Shown here in pieces: positions 55,469-63,966 of a stretch of DNA of 64,000 nucleotides. The notes under the pieces are model-generated. The model did no database searches and was not told where the DNA came from. It saw nothing but the letters and a program-made list of their open reading frames with translations. The DNA comes from Erysipelotrichaceae bacterium (lineage in GTDB: Bacteria; Bacillota_I; Bacilli_A; Erysipelotrichales; Erysipelotrichaceae), in assembly GCA_017431825.1 (NCBI GenBank), contig JAFRKI010000017.1, forward strand, positions 1-64,000, read 5' to 3'. Every line of letters starts with the position of its first letter. Positions within the stretch are counted from its first letter, which is position 1. Made by a program: the position numbers and the translations under genes.

Positions 55469-56592
55469 GTAAACGGCTGCTTAAGACTTTTGAAGAAGAC
55501 AACAACCTCAACAACGTTCTGGTACCTTTGTCGATCGATGTTGATGAGGTCATTTACCTGTATCACCACGACGTAAGCCAAAGGAAGATCAACAACTGTT
55601 CAAAGGTACTGAACAAGTATAAGAAACTCAAAGTCCTTTACAAGAAAGTAAAGGAAGAGGAAGTAGAGAAATACATCACTGAAGACACTGTCGTGGATAT
55701 CAGTGCCTCAAAGTATCTTTCGATCGTCCTGTATGAAGAGGCTATTAAAAACGACCTCAAAGTCATCTATTACGACGAAGAGGAAAGGGTCGTCAAGGAG
55801 TACAACAATCACAAGGTCTATGGCGATAAGATGTTCTCGCTCAAGATAGAAGACATCGTAACACTGGGCGGAGGACGCATCATCTCGATGATGCATAAAC
55901 CGGTACAGGACCGCAGGACCATCGATATGATATACAAAGCGGTGGATCAGGCCGGCAGTCAGTACAACCTGTTTACGGCCTATGTTTCACGTGTGAACTC
56001 CTTCCTGGCCGATTATGAAAACGACAGGAACTCCTATCACTTAAGCGACAACGTCGTCCGTAAGATCGTAACGGATGAACAGTACATCAGATACAAGGAT
56101 CTTAATCTCTTCGAGATAAACGGCAACGATCTGAAATTCGTAAACGGCGACATCAGAAGGATCTTCATGGTAACGGGAGCCTTCCTGGAAAACTACATCT
56201 ATCACAAGCTCTCGGAGAGCAACTACTTCGATGATGTGATGATGTCTTCGACGATCGAGTTCAATGATGAAAAATGGAAGTATCCGGTAAGTTGTGAGAT
56301 AGACTGTCTGGTCCTTAAGGACAACAATCTTCTCTTCGTGTCCATCAAATCCAACAAGGTCGAAAAGGATGACCTTAACGAGATCAAGGTCCATAACGTC
56401 GTCTTCGGCAACAGGCAGTCATCGCCGGTCATCTGCATCAACAGCGATCTCTCCAACAAGAAGCCGAGCATCTATGCCAAGGCCGAAGAGCTTGGAGTTT
56501 ACGTAATAGACAGCAGCAGCTTCCAGAGAGGCGAGATGGTCGATAAGTTCATCAGCATTATGGAAGGCACGTATGAATATGAAAAAATATAG
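55465..56592 (+). CDS. CARF / PD-(D/E)XK protein of the VC1899/Card1 (DUF1887) type, active site altered
   Basis: 375 residues, start ATG 55465 overlapping recR by 4 nt. The N-terminal half has a CARF-like Rossmann layout: VIYLYHHDVSQRKINNCSKVLNKYKK, VVDISASKYLSIVLYEEAIKN in place of the NxTGGTK-type turn, and LKIEDIVTLGGGRI at the domain end. The C-terminal half (about 230-360) matches the nuclease: GAFLENYIYHKL, CEIDCLVLKDNNLLFVSIKS, FGNRQSSPVICINS and AEELGVYVID. The Asp (about 278) and Lys (about 293) of the PD-(D/E)XK triad are kept, but the Glu of the ExK is Ser (FVSIK), so cleavage may be lost or changed. Family members respond to cyclic oligoadenylate in type III CRISPR immunity; none of that is nearby. 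Confidence 0.75.
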   Translation: MSKRLLKTFEEDNNLNNVLVPLSIDVDEVIYLYHHDVSQRKINNCSKVLNKYKKLKVLYKKVKEEEVEKYITEDTVVDISASKYLSIVLYEEAIKNDLKVIYYDEEERVVKEYNNHKVYGDKMFSLKIEDIVTLGGGRIISMMHKPVQDRRTIDMIYKAVDQAGSQYNLFTAYVSRVNSFLADYENDRNSYHLSDNVVRKIVTDEQYIRYKDLNLFEINGNDLKFVNGDIRRIFMVTGAFLENYIYHKLSESNYFDDVMMSSTIEFNDEKWKYPVSCEIDCLVLKDNNLLFVSIKSNKVEKDDLNEIKVHNVVFGNRQSSPVICINSDLSNKKPSIYAKAEELGVYVIDSSSFQRGEMVDKFISIMEGTYEYEKI

Positions 56593-56602
56593 GTGAGGTA
56601 AC

Positions 56603-57475
56603 ATGGCAGCTATAGCTTATATCACTGATTCCAAATTACTTGAACTGCATCGTCTCAACGCACACGAGACGATGAATTTCTGGCGTCTTTCCGTCAAGAC
56701 GACTTTCTCTGATTTCGCTAAGGGCGACCTGGTCTTCTTCCTTTCAAAAGACAGGGAGCACATGAAGGAAAAGGAAAAGGGCATCGTCGGTTTCGGTAAG
56801 CTCGAAGCCATTCATGTCTACACGCCCAAGACCATGTGGAACAAGTTCGGACAGGAGAACGGCTACAATACCTACGAGGAATTCAGGGAAGCGATCAAGC
56901 GCGTCAGCAAGGATCACAGCCTTCCTAAAAGGATATCGTCCTTTTATCTTAAGAACGTCGTCTTCTTCCAGGCTCCTATCTATCTCAGCGAACTGGGCAT
57001 GGACATCTCTTCGAAGACCGAGTCTTTCGTCTACATCAAGCCGGAAGAGTCCGTCATAAAACTGCTGGAATACGGAAAGAACGCCATCGACATCTGGTCC
57101 AGCGGCGAAACGGCTGCCGAACGTGTCGATGACGAAGAACTGGAATATGCGATCAAGCTGGCCCAGAAGGAAATAGGCGACTTTAACTTTTCCGAAAGCA
57201 AGCTCGCATCCGCCAATAAGGTCATGAAGAAACTGCAGCAGAAGAATCCGGCTGCATCCTTCATCGGAAAGTCGAAACTGGATCTGTGCCTAGTGAATAA
57301 CAGGGACGTCCTGATCGTTCTGTATAACAGCAAGAACCTTGATTACCGCATGCTGGTGGGACAGGCAGAACTGTATAAGAAATACATAAAGAAATATTAT
57401 CCTTACAGCTACAAGATCTACTTCAAGACCAGCGACAACAACAGGAAACTAAACGAACTCATCAACAGCATCTAA
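56603..57475 (+). CDS. EVE-like protein with a degenerate nuclease-like C-terminus
   Basis: 290 residues, GGTGAGG before the ATG, 10 nt after the CARF gene. Residues 20-145 look like an EVE/PUA-type base-recognition fold: MNFWRLSVKTTFSDFAKGDLVFFLSKDR, GIVGFGKLEAIHVYTPKTMWNKFG, then LKNVVFFQAPIYLSELGM. Residues 205-290 have a PD-(D/E)XK-like order: KLDLCLVNNRDVLIVLYNSK (Asp, but no acid before the Lys), GQAELYKKYIKKYYP (Gln helix). Could recognise a modified or damaged base. Not matched to a named family with certainty. Confidence 0.5.
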   Translation: MAAIAYITDSKLLELHRLNAHETMNFWRLSVKTTFSDFAKGDLVFFLSKDREHMKEKEKGIVGFGKLEAIHVYTPKTMWNKFGQENGYNTYEEFREAIKRVSKDHSLPKRISSFYLKNVVFFQAPIYLSELGMDISSKTESFVYIKPEESVIKLLEYGKNAIDIWSSGETAAERVDDEELEYAIKLAQKEIGDFNFSESKLASANKVMKKLQQKNPAASFIGKSKLDLCLVNNRDVLIVLYNSKNLDYRMLVGQAELYKKYIKKYYPYSYKIYFKTSDNNRKLNELINSI

Positions 57476-57512
57476 GACCGCAAGGTCTTTTTTAATATAC
57501 CCGTTAATGTTT

Positions 57513-57518
57513 TATAAT
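57513..57518 (+). promoter_or_regulatory. -10 box giving a leaderless start for the HPt-like gene
   Basis: TATAAT (57513-57518), 7 nt before ATG 57526. Confidence 0.5.
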
Positions 57519-57525
57519 AAACAGG

Positions 57526-57861
57526 ATGAAAGAGAAATACGCAAAGGTCGGACTCAACTACGATCTGATCGCCGGCAGGTATCCGGACATCAATGAATAC
57601 GAGGAAATAGTCAACGCTTATCTGAGCGATCCTTTCTTTGAGGAACTGGAAGACTACCTCGATGATGAAGACTATGCCCTGGCCAAGGATGCTCTGAAAG
57701 GACTGTACATCCTGGCTCAGGACCTGTATCTCTATCCTTTATACATGGCCATAATGGAAGTCTATGAAGACATCGAAGAAGAACTGTATATGGACGTCAT
57801 GGGACATTATAAAGAGATGATGGCAGTCTATAAGAAGATAAGAGGAGCTTTTCATGTTTGA
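57526..57861 (+). CDS. HPt-like four-helix protein lacking the phospho-His
   Basis: 111 residues, leaderless-type start. The helical pattern YLSDPFFEELEDYLDDEDYALAKDALKGLYILAQDLYLYPLYMAIMEVYEDI follows the histidine phosphotransfer domain (aHtLKG...LG...Ly.a...lE), but the His of xHxLKG is Asp (AKDALKG). Possible scaffold or inhibitor rather than phosphocarrier. Ends 8 nt inside mnmG, so it is translationally coupled with that gene. Confidence 0.55.
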   Translation: MKEKYAKVGLNYDLIAGRYPDINEYEEIVNAYLSDPFFEELEDYLDDEDYALAKDALKGLYILAQDLYLYPLYMAIMEVYEDIEEELYMDVMGHYKEMMAVYKKIRGAFHV

Positions 57862-59719
57862 GGCGATAGTCGTAGGTGCCGGACATGCGGGAATAGAAGC
57901 GGCCATGGCTTTGGCTCATGCGGGTAAGAAGACGGTTTTGGTGACCATCTCTTTTTCCAAGATCGCCAACATGCCTTGCAATCCTTCGATCGGCGGACCG
58001 GCCAAAGGAATCGTCGTAAGAGAGATAGATGCCTTAGGAGGCGTCATGCCTCGTGTTGCGGATAAGACGGCGCTGCAGTTCAAGATGCTCAATACCACCA
58101 AAGGACCGGGCGTCTGGAGCATGCGGGTGCAGTCCGATAAGGAAGCCTACGGCGACATGATGAGGGAGCTCTGTCTTAATACCGAGAACCTCACGATGTA
58201 TGAAGATATCGTCGAAGAAGTGATTTGCGAAGAAAAGGTCTTTAAAGCCGTGCGTCTTAAGAAGGAAGGCATCATTGAAGGGAAGGTCTGTATCCTTACG
58301 ACCGGTACCTATATGGATTCCTGTACGATGATATCCGATGAGGTGACTCCGGAAGGGCCTGACCATGAACCGACGACAAAGGACCTCAGCGAATCATTAA
58401 GAAAGCTCGGCATCGAACTCTTCCGCCTGAAGACCGGCACTCCGCAAAGAGTAAGGACGTCGACCATCGATTTTTCAAAAACCAAGTATGAACCTGGTAC
58501 TGATGAATTCATCAGGTTCTCTGAAGATACATTAAAGGAAGAAGTCCTTCCTTATGATGAACAGCTGCCGTGTTATCTTACCTACACGACCGAGAAGACA
58601 AAGGAAATAGTAAAAGCCAATCTCAATAAATCTTCCATGTATTCGGGAGTCGTAAGAGGCGTCGGCCCAAGATACTGCCCGTCCTTTGAAGACAAGGTCG
58701 TAAGATTTGCGGACAAGGAAAGACATCAGCTCTTCCTCGAGCCTTTGACCAGAGACAGGGAACTGACCTATGTCCAGGGTTTCTCCACCTCCATGCCTAG
58801 AGACGTGCAGGAAGAAATGGTCCATTCGGTAATAGGTCTGGAAAATGCCGAGATAGTGAAATATGCCTATGCGATCGAATACGACGCTGTCGATCCTTTG
58901 CAGGTAAAACCTAATCTTGAACTGAAGGATATAGACGGCCTTTTCATCAGCGGCCAGATCCTGGGCACGTCGGGATACGAAGAAGCCGCAGGCTTAGGCA
59001 TAATGGCCGGCATCAATGCCCGAAGAAAACTGGACGGCGAAGAGCCGTTCGTGCTTAAAAGAGACGAAGCATACATAGGCGTCATGATCGACGATCTGGT
59101 CACCAAGGGAACCAAGGAACCTTACCGTCTTCTGACGAGCCGTGCCGAATACAGACTGCTGATGAGACACGACAACGCAGAAAACAGATTGATCAGATAC
59201 GGCTATGAGAATCACCTGATAAGTGAAGAAAGATATCAGCGATACTTAAAGAAGCAGGAAAGTATAAACGGACTCAAGGAATATCTGAAGGACACCAAGG
59301 TTTCATATGATACAGGGATCAACGAGTATCTCAATAACCTGGGTTATGAGGAAGACGACAACACCTCACATAATGCCTATGAGCTGTGCAAACGTCCTAA
59401 TGTGGAGATAGCCGATATCCTCGACCTTATTGACAACAGCGAATACGATGAAGAAGTCGTAAAGGAAGTTCAGATCGGGATCAAGTATGAGGGCTACATA
59501 AGCAAGGCCCGCAAGGAAGCCGACAGGATGCTAAAGATGGATAAACTGAAACTGCCGCAGGATATCGATTACACTAAAGTTGACAACCTGCGACTGGAAG
59601 CCAGGCAGAAGCTCAATCAGGTAAAGCCGTTTACTCTTGGACAGGCCGGCAGGATATCGGGAATAAATCCGGCAGACATCCAGGTACTGGCGGTATATGT
59701 GAAACAAAGACAGAAATAA
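57854..59719 (+). CDS. mnmG: tRNA uridine-5-carboxymethylaminomethyl modification enzyme MnmG
   Basis: 621 residues. FAD-binding start VVGAGHAGIEAAMALAHAGKKTVLVTI, CNPSIGGPAKGIVVREIDALGG, GTYMDSC and the C-terminal helical domain with RPNVEIADILDLI and QVLAVYVKQRQK. With MnmE, modifies U34 of tRNAs reading NNA/NNG. Ribosome site AGAGGAG inside the HPt-like gene. In many Firmicutes rsmG-noc-soj-spo0J follow; here the next gene is on the other strand. Confidence 0.97.
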   Translation: MFEAIVVGAGHAGIEAAMALAHAGKKTVLVTISFSKIANMPCNPSIGGPAKGIVVREIDALGGVMPRVADKTALQFKMLNTTKGPGVWSMRVQSDKEAYGDMMRELCLNTENLTMYEDIVEEVICEEKVFKAVRLKKEGIIEGKVCILTTGTYMDSCTMISDEVTPEGPDHEPTTKDLSESLRKLGIELFRLKTGTPQRVRTSTIDFSKTKYEPGTDEFIRFSEDTLKEEVLPYDEQLPCYLTYTTEKTKEIVKANLNKSSMYSGVVRGVGPRYCPSFEDKVVRFADKERHQLFLEPLTRDRELTYVQGFSTSMPRDVQEEMVHSVIGLENAEIVKYAYAIEYDAVDPLQVKPNLELKDIDGLFISGQILGTSGYEEAAGLGIMAGINARRKLDGEEPFVLKRDEAYIGVMIDDLVTKGTKEPYRLLTSRAEYRLLMRHDNAENRLIRYGYENHLISEERYQRYLKKQESINGLKEYLKDTKVSYDTGINEYLNNLGYEEDDNTSHNAYELCKRPNVEIADILDLIDNSEYDEEVVKEVQIGIKYEGYISKARKEADRMLKMDKLKLPQDIDYTKVDNLRLEARQKLNQVKPFTLGQAGRISGINPADIQVLAVYVKQRQK

Positions 59720-59746
59720 AAAGCATGGATGACCATGCTTTTTATT
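59716..59746. terminator. Bidirectional terminator after mnmG
   Basis: AAAAAGCATGG and CCATGCTTTTT pair around ATGA; the gene at 59765 converges. Confidence 0.9.
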
Positions 59747-59764
59747 TAATGATTTAAACTGTTG

Positions 59765-60139
59765 TTAGATCTCTTTTTTCCAGAAACCGTGAAGGTTGCA
59801 ATATTCATAAGCGGCAACGACTTCATCGCCGTCAGCCAGTGCGAATACAGCTTCCGGCTTTTCACCCGGATTCAATGCCTTGAGCTGATAACCGTTCTTC
59901 GTTTCCAGAGCGATCCATTCGATGTAGTGTTCTTCCAGCATCGGATGTTCGACGGAACCGACTTTAACGGTAACGAGTTTTCCTTCCTGTTCAACGACCG
60001 GAACATGCTTTTCCAGTGCGGCATCGGTAGTGTTTGGAGTAAGTTCCTCCATCGCTTCTCCGCAGCACATCGTTGGACAAGGCTTCTTGTTTAACTGGAC
60101 TACGATCTTCTTACATTTGTTGCAGCGTAATACTTTCAT
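59765..60139 (-). CDS. Desulfoferrodoxin-type superoxide reductase
   Basis: 124 residues, AAGGAGGAA before the ATG. N-terminal Cys cluster (RCNKCKK...CCGE), the desulforedoxin-type Fe centre; the SOR centre has EKHVPV (Glu-Lys-His), SVEHPMLEEHYIEWI (His ligands) and CNLHGFWKKE (Cys and His). Reduces superoxide to peroxide without oxygen release, as expected for an anaerobe. Overlaps the flavin reductase by 4 nt. Confidence 0.92.
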   Translation of the reverse strand: MKVLRCNKCKKIVVQLNKKPCPTMCCGEAMEELTPNTTDAALEKHVPVVEQEGKLVTVKVGSVEHPMLEEHYIEWIALETKNGYQLKALNPGEKPEAVFALADGDEVVAAYEYCNLHGFWKKEI

Positions 60140-60630
60140 CTTGTTTCCTCCTTTATAATGATATCTATGACTTCACCTATATACATGTCATGAATTGCAG
60201 CCTCCGCATAGTTTTCCCGGGCAATATATTCCGGAATGGCTTTAATATCCATCTGCTGTTTATAGAGTTTTTTGCAAAGAAGCGTTATATCAGCTTCCCT
60301 GAAGGTCACTGACTCTCGTGCTTCGATAGCGGTGAGACCGGAATCACGGATCTTATCGATGTCTCTGCCGGACTTGCTTCCAAGGACTCCCAGTATTTTT
60401 CTGTATTCTTCAGGATAGAAGCTTACCGTAAAGTAATCCTCTTTGTCCATGAAATCATGGGTATAGCGTGATGTCCTGACATAGACCGTAGCGACCGGTC
60501 TGTTCCAAAGAGTACCCATGCCGCCCCAACTGATGGTCATCATATTGAAATCGTCTTTCCTTCCTGCTGTCAGCAGGGCCCACTTCTTGTCAAACTGTTC
60601 GAAGATCTCTGTTTTAAATTTCATATTCAT
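60136..60630 (-). CDS. Flavin reductase-like FMN-binding protein
   Basis: 164 residues. Split-barrel FMN fold: KWALLTAGRKDDFNMMTISWGGMGTLWNRPVATVYVRTSRYTHDFM and FTVSFYPEEYRKILGVLGSKSGRD. Start behind GAAGGGCAG. Overlap of 4 nt with the superoxide reductase gene suggests that it supplies its electrons or repairs its iron centre (inference). Confidence 0.88.
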   Translation of the reverse strand: MNMKFKTEIFEQFDKKWALLTAGRKDDFNMMTISWGGMGTLWNRPVATVYVRTSRYTHDFMDKEDYFTVSFYPEEYRKILGVLGSKSGRDIDKIRDSGLTAIEARESVTFREADITLLCKKLYKQQMDIKAIPEYIARENYAEAAIHDMYIGEVIDIIIKEETR

Positions 60631-60654
60631 CTGCCCTTCTTTAAAACCTTTTTA

Positions 60655-61257
60655 TTATCTTTTGATCCTGGCGTTCTCACATCTCTGAGTGATGTAATTC
60701 TCCACGAAATCAAAGTCTTCATCATCCACATAGATCATGTTCAGAAGAAACGGAGAACACAGGTCGATGTGATTCTCATCTCTTTTGACGATGACCTTTC
60801 TGACTTTGGAGAATTGTGAATAATTGTTGGTGTTATTGGCAACGGCAAAGCCCGATGCCATCAGTCCGTAATTCTTGGCGGCTGCTCCGGCCAGTGAAGA
60901 GAAGCCGGCGATGATCCTGGTCTTCTCGGCCTGGTCGGCAGTCTGGGAAAAAGAGATGCCTTCATCATTCATGTCATAGATCATCACATAGGTGCCGCCA
61001 TACATCTTTGTCACCAGCCAGTAGGCAAAGAAGCATATTGCGATTATGAGAGCGAAACACAGCAGGATTATCCAGGCCATATCCATGATTTCCGCAAAGG
61101 CCATGCCGTCTTTCATGCATATGGCAATCACGATCGCAAAGATACCGGCCAGGCTGCCTATAACGATCTTCAGGATCAGCCAGAGTATGGACTTGTTCTG
61201 TTTCATGTCCATTTCATGTATCCAGTGATAGTTACCGATCTCATCTTTTACCAGCAT
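60655..61257 (-). CDS. Two-helix membrane protein, paralogue of the zinc-ribbon operon protein
   Basis: 200 residues, GGAGGAATG before the ATG. Begins DEIGNYHWIHEMDM, then two membrane helices (about 25-50, 58-82), then YWLVTKMYGGTYVMIYDMNDEGISFSQTADQAEKTRI and YSQFSKVRKVIVKRDENHIDLCS. This aligns along its length with the protein encoded at 12408-13106 but lacks the zinc ribbon. It lies in the adhE operon between adhE (18 nt upstream) and the flavin reductase. Function unknown. Confidence 0.75.
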   Translation of the reverse strand: MLVKDEIGNYHWIHEMDMKQNKSILWLILKIVIGSLAGIFAIVIAICMKDGMAFAEIMDMAWIILLCFALIIAICFFAYWLVTKMYGGTYVMIYDMNDEGISFSQTADQAEKTRIIAGFSSLAGAAAKNYGLMASGFAVANNTNNYSQFSKVRKVIVKRDENHIDLCSPFLLNMIYVDDEDFDFVENYITQRCENARIKR

Positions 61258-61275
61258 TATTCATTCCTCCGTTTA

Positions 61276-63966
61276 TTACTTTTTTCTTTTTACAGTTTTC
61301 TTCTTTGCCGGAGTCTTGGCTCTGGTCCTTCTCTGGGCTTTCTTCACTTCATCGAGAGACTTATAGGTGCCCTTATAGGAATTGATCAGGATCTCTTTGA
61401 TGTCATCCAGCATCGGTACTCGCGGGTTGCATGGCGAGCACTGATCTTCATAAGCCAGGAAGGCGATCTTGTCGAGGTTGTTCATCCAGACTTCTTCACC
61501 GCACTGGGTCTGATTCTTGAAGGCCACATCGATGCCCACTTCCTTAGCCAACTTGTAGCAGGCATCCGCATAGGCTCTGACGCCTTCTTCAACGGTATTG
61601 AACTTAAGACCGATGAATCTGGCGATCTCGGCATATCTTTCATCGGCCTTGTAGTAGTTGTACTTAGGCCATATACCAGGCTTGGAAGGTTTGGTTCCGT
61701 TGTAGGTGATCACATAAGGCAAAAGGATGGCGTTGGCTCTTCCGTGCGGTACGTGATATTCGCCGCCGATCTTATGAGCTATCGAATGATTGAGTCCTAA
61801 GAAGGCATTGGCGAAAGCCATGCCGGCCAGACAGGATGCGTTATGCATCTTTTCCCTGGCTTCCGGATCGTTCTTGCCGTTGCGGTAAGCTCTCGGCAGA
61901 TATTCAAAGACGATCTTGATGGCCTGTAAGGCGATACCATCGGTAAAGTCTGATGCCATGGTGGATACGAAGGCTTCAGTCGCATGCGTCAGTACGTCCA
62001 TACCGGTGTCGGCGGTTATGCTGGCAGGAAGCGAAAGTGTGAGGCTCGGATCGACGATGGCGACCGTCGGTGTCAGCGAGTAATCGGTCAGCGGGTATTT
62101 CTTGTTTTCGACCTTATCCGTTAGAACGGCAAACGGCGTTACTTCCGAACCGGTACCAGATGTGGTAGGGATACAGATCAGTTTTGATTTTCTTCCTAAC
62201 TCAGGATACTTGAAGGCACGCTTTCTGATATCCATGAATTTCTGCTTAAGGTCATTGAAGTCTACTTCCGGATGTTCATAGAAGAGCCACATGCCCTTGG
62301 CAGCATCCATACAGGAGCCGCCGCCTAAGGCGATGATGGTATCCGGACGGAAAGCGTTCATGAGAGACAGGCCCTGCTTGACGGTCTGGATCGAAGGATC
62401 CGGTTCGACATCACAGAACAGCTGTATCTGACAGTGATCCCTTCTCTTTTCCAGCTGGGAAGTGATACGGGATACATATCCCAGATCGACCATCGATCTG
62501 TCGGTAACGATGAATACCTTTTCCAGACCTCTGCAGGTCCTGATGTATTCAATGGAATTCTTTTCAAAATATATCTTCTGCGGTACCTTAAACCACTGCA
62601 TCGTATTTCTCCTCCTGGCTATCTTCTTTACATTCAGCAAGTTCACGGAACTGACGTTGCCGTCGACCGAGTTATGTCCGTATGTACCGCATCCTAAAGT
62701 CAGTGACGGGATCATGGAGTTATAGATGTTACCGATACCGCCAAGGGATGCCGGAGAGTTAACAAGGATTCTGCAGGTCTTCATCTTTTCGCCGTATTTT
62801 ACTGCCAGTTCATCATTGGATGTATGGATGACGGCCGTATGGCCCAAACCTCCCAGTTCGACCATGGCTTCAGCCTTATCGAAACCGTCTTCGATCGATT
62901 CAGCCTTGAACATGGCCAGTACCGGAGAAAGTTTTTCTCTGGATAAAGGTTCATTAGGTCCGACTTCCTTGCATTCGACCATCAGTATCGAGGTGTCTTC
63001 CGGCACCTTGAAACCGGCTCTTTCGGCTATCGCATAAGCGCTCTTGCCGGCGATCCAGGAATCGAGTCTGGCCTTCTTCACATCTCTTGAATAAGCTTTT
63101 ACTCCGAACATGTTCAGTTCCAGGAGTTCCTTTTCCTTCTTTGTGCAGAAGTGGACTTTATAGTTAAGGAAGAGTTCCTTGGCATCGTCATAGATCTCCT
63201 TGTCGACGATGACGGCCTGTTCGGATGCACAGATCAGTCCGTTGTCGAAGGTCTTGGACATTACCACGTCATTGATGGCCTGTCTCAAGTTGGCTGTCGT
63301 TTCGATGTAGGCAGGAACGTTTCCGGCACCGACGCCCAGTGCAGGCTTACCGCAGGAATAGGCAGCCTTGACCATGGCGTTGCCGCCGGTCGCCAGGATC
63401 GTTGCGATATCCGGGTGATTCATCAGTTCAGCTGTAGCATCCATGGATCTGTCTTCCAGCCACTGGATGCAGTTCTTCGGAGCACCGGCCTTTACGGCAG
63501 CGTCATAGACGATCTTGGCAGCCATGGCCGATGATTCATGTGCGAACGGATGGAAGGAGAAGATGATCGGATTCCTGGTCTTAAGACATATCAGCGACTT
63601 AAAAATGGCAGTACTGGTAGGATTGGTGACCGGAGTGATTCCGCACACGATGCCTGCAGGTTCTGCCACATAGGAAACACATTCGACTTCGTCTTCCTTG
63701 ATGACGCCGACAGTCTTCTGATGACGCATGTTGTTGACGATGTACTCACACGCAAAGAGGTTCTTGGTGGCTTTGTCCTCAAAGACACCTCTTCCCGTTT
63801 CTTCGATCGCCGCCTTAGCCAGATTGCCGTGCTGATCCAGGGCAGCGACGGATGCTTTGGCAACGATATAATCGATCTGTTCCTGATCTAATTCCATGAA
63901 CTCTTCCAGAGCTTTTCTGGCCTTAGATACTAAGGTATTGACTTCTCTTTCGATGTTGTCTGACAT
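61276..63966 (-). CDS. adhE: Bifunctional acetaldehyde-CoA/alcohol dehydrogenase with a basic tail
   Basis: 896 residues. N-terminal aldehyde dehydrogenase (catalytic Cys in DNGLICASEQAVIVD near 245), C-terminal iron-dependent alcohol dehydrogenase (GGGSCMDAAKGMW; metal ligands in HSIAHKIGGEYHVPHG). Converts acetyl-CoA to ethanol and regenerates NAD+ in fermentation; forms spirosome filaments. Unusual: the last 25 residues are Lys/Arg-rich (KKAQRRTRAKTPAKKKTVKRKK), beyond the usual end. GAGG precedes the ATG. First gene of an operon with the paralogue, flavin reductase and superoxide reductase. Confidence 0.96.
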   Translation of the reverse strand: MSDNIEREVNTLVSKARKALEEFMELDQEQIDYIVAKASVAALDQHGNLAKAAIEETGRGVFEDKATKNLFACEYIVNNMRHQKTVGVIKEDEVECVSYVAEPAGIVCGITPVTNPTSTAIFKSLICLKTRNPIIFSFHPFAHESSAMAAKIVYDAAVKAGAPKNCIQWLEDRSMDATAELMNHPDIATILATGGNAMVKAAYSCGKPALGVGAGNVPAYIETTANLRQAINDVVMSKTFDNGLICASEQAVIVDKEIYDDAKELFLNYKVHFCTKKEKELLELNMFGVKAYSRDVKKARLDSWIAGKSAYAIAERAGFKVPEDTSILMVECKEVGPNEPLSREKLSPVLAMFKAESIEDGFDKAEAMVELGGLGHTAVIHTSNDELAVKYGEKMKTCRILVNSPASLGGIGNIYNSMIPSLTLGCGTYGHNSVDGNVSSVNLLNVKKIARRRNTMQWFKVPQKIYFEKNSIEYIRTCRGLEKVFIVTDRSMVDLGYVSRITSQLEKRRDHCQIQLFCDVEPDPSIQTVKQGLSLMNAFRPDTIIALGGGSCMDAAKGMWLFYEHPEVDFNDLKQKFMDIRKRAFKYPELGRKSKLICIPTTSGTGSEVTPFAVLTDKVENKKYPLTDYSLTPTVAIVDPSLTLSLPASITADTGMDVLTHATEAFVSTMASDFTDGIALQAIKIVFEYLPRAYRNGKNDPEAREKMHNASCLAGMAFANAFLGLNHSIAHKIGGEYHVPHGRANAILLPYVITYNGTKPSKPGIWPKYNYYKADERYAEIARFIGLKFNTVEEGVRAYADACYKLAKEVGIDVAFKNQTQCGEEVWMNNLDKIAFLAYEDQCSPCNPRVPMLDDIKEILINSYKGTYKSLDEVKKAQRRTRAKTPAKKKTVKRKK

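Noticed and set aside
55983-55999. Fourth parS-like site TGTTTCACGTGTGAAC
   Set aside because: Only about 12 of 16 positions match and the right half-site is broken; it is probably chance inside the CARF gene.
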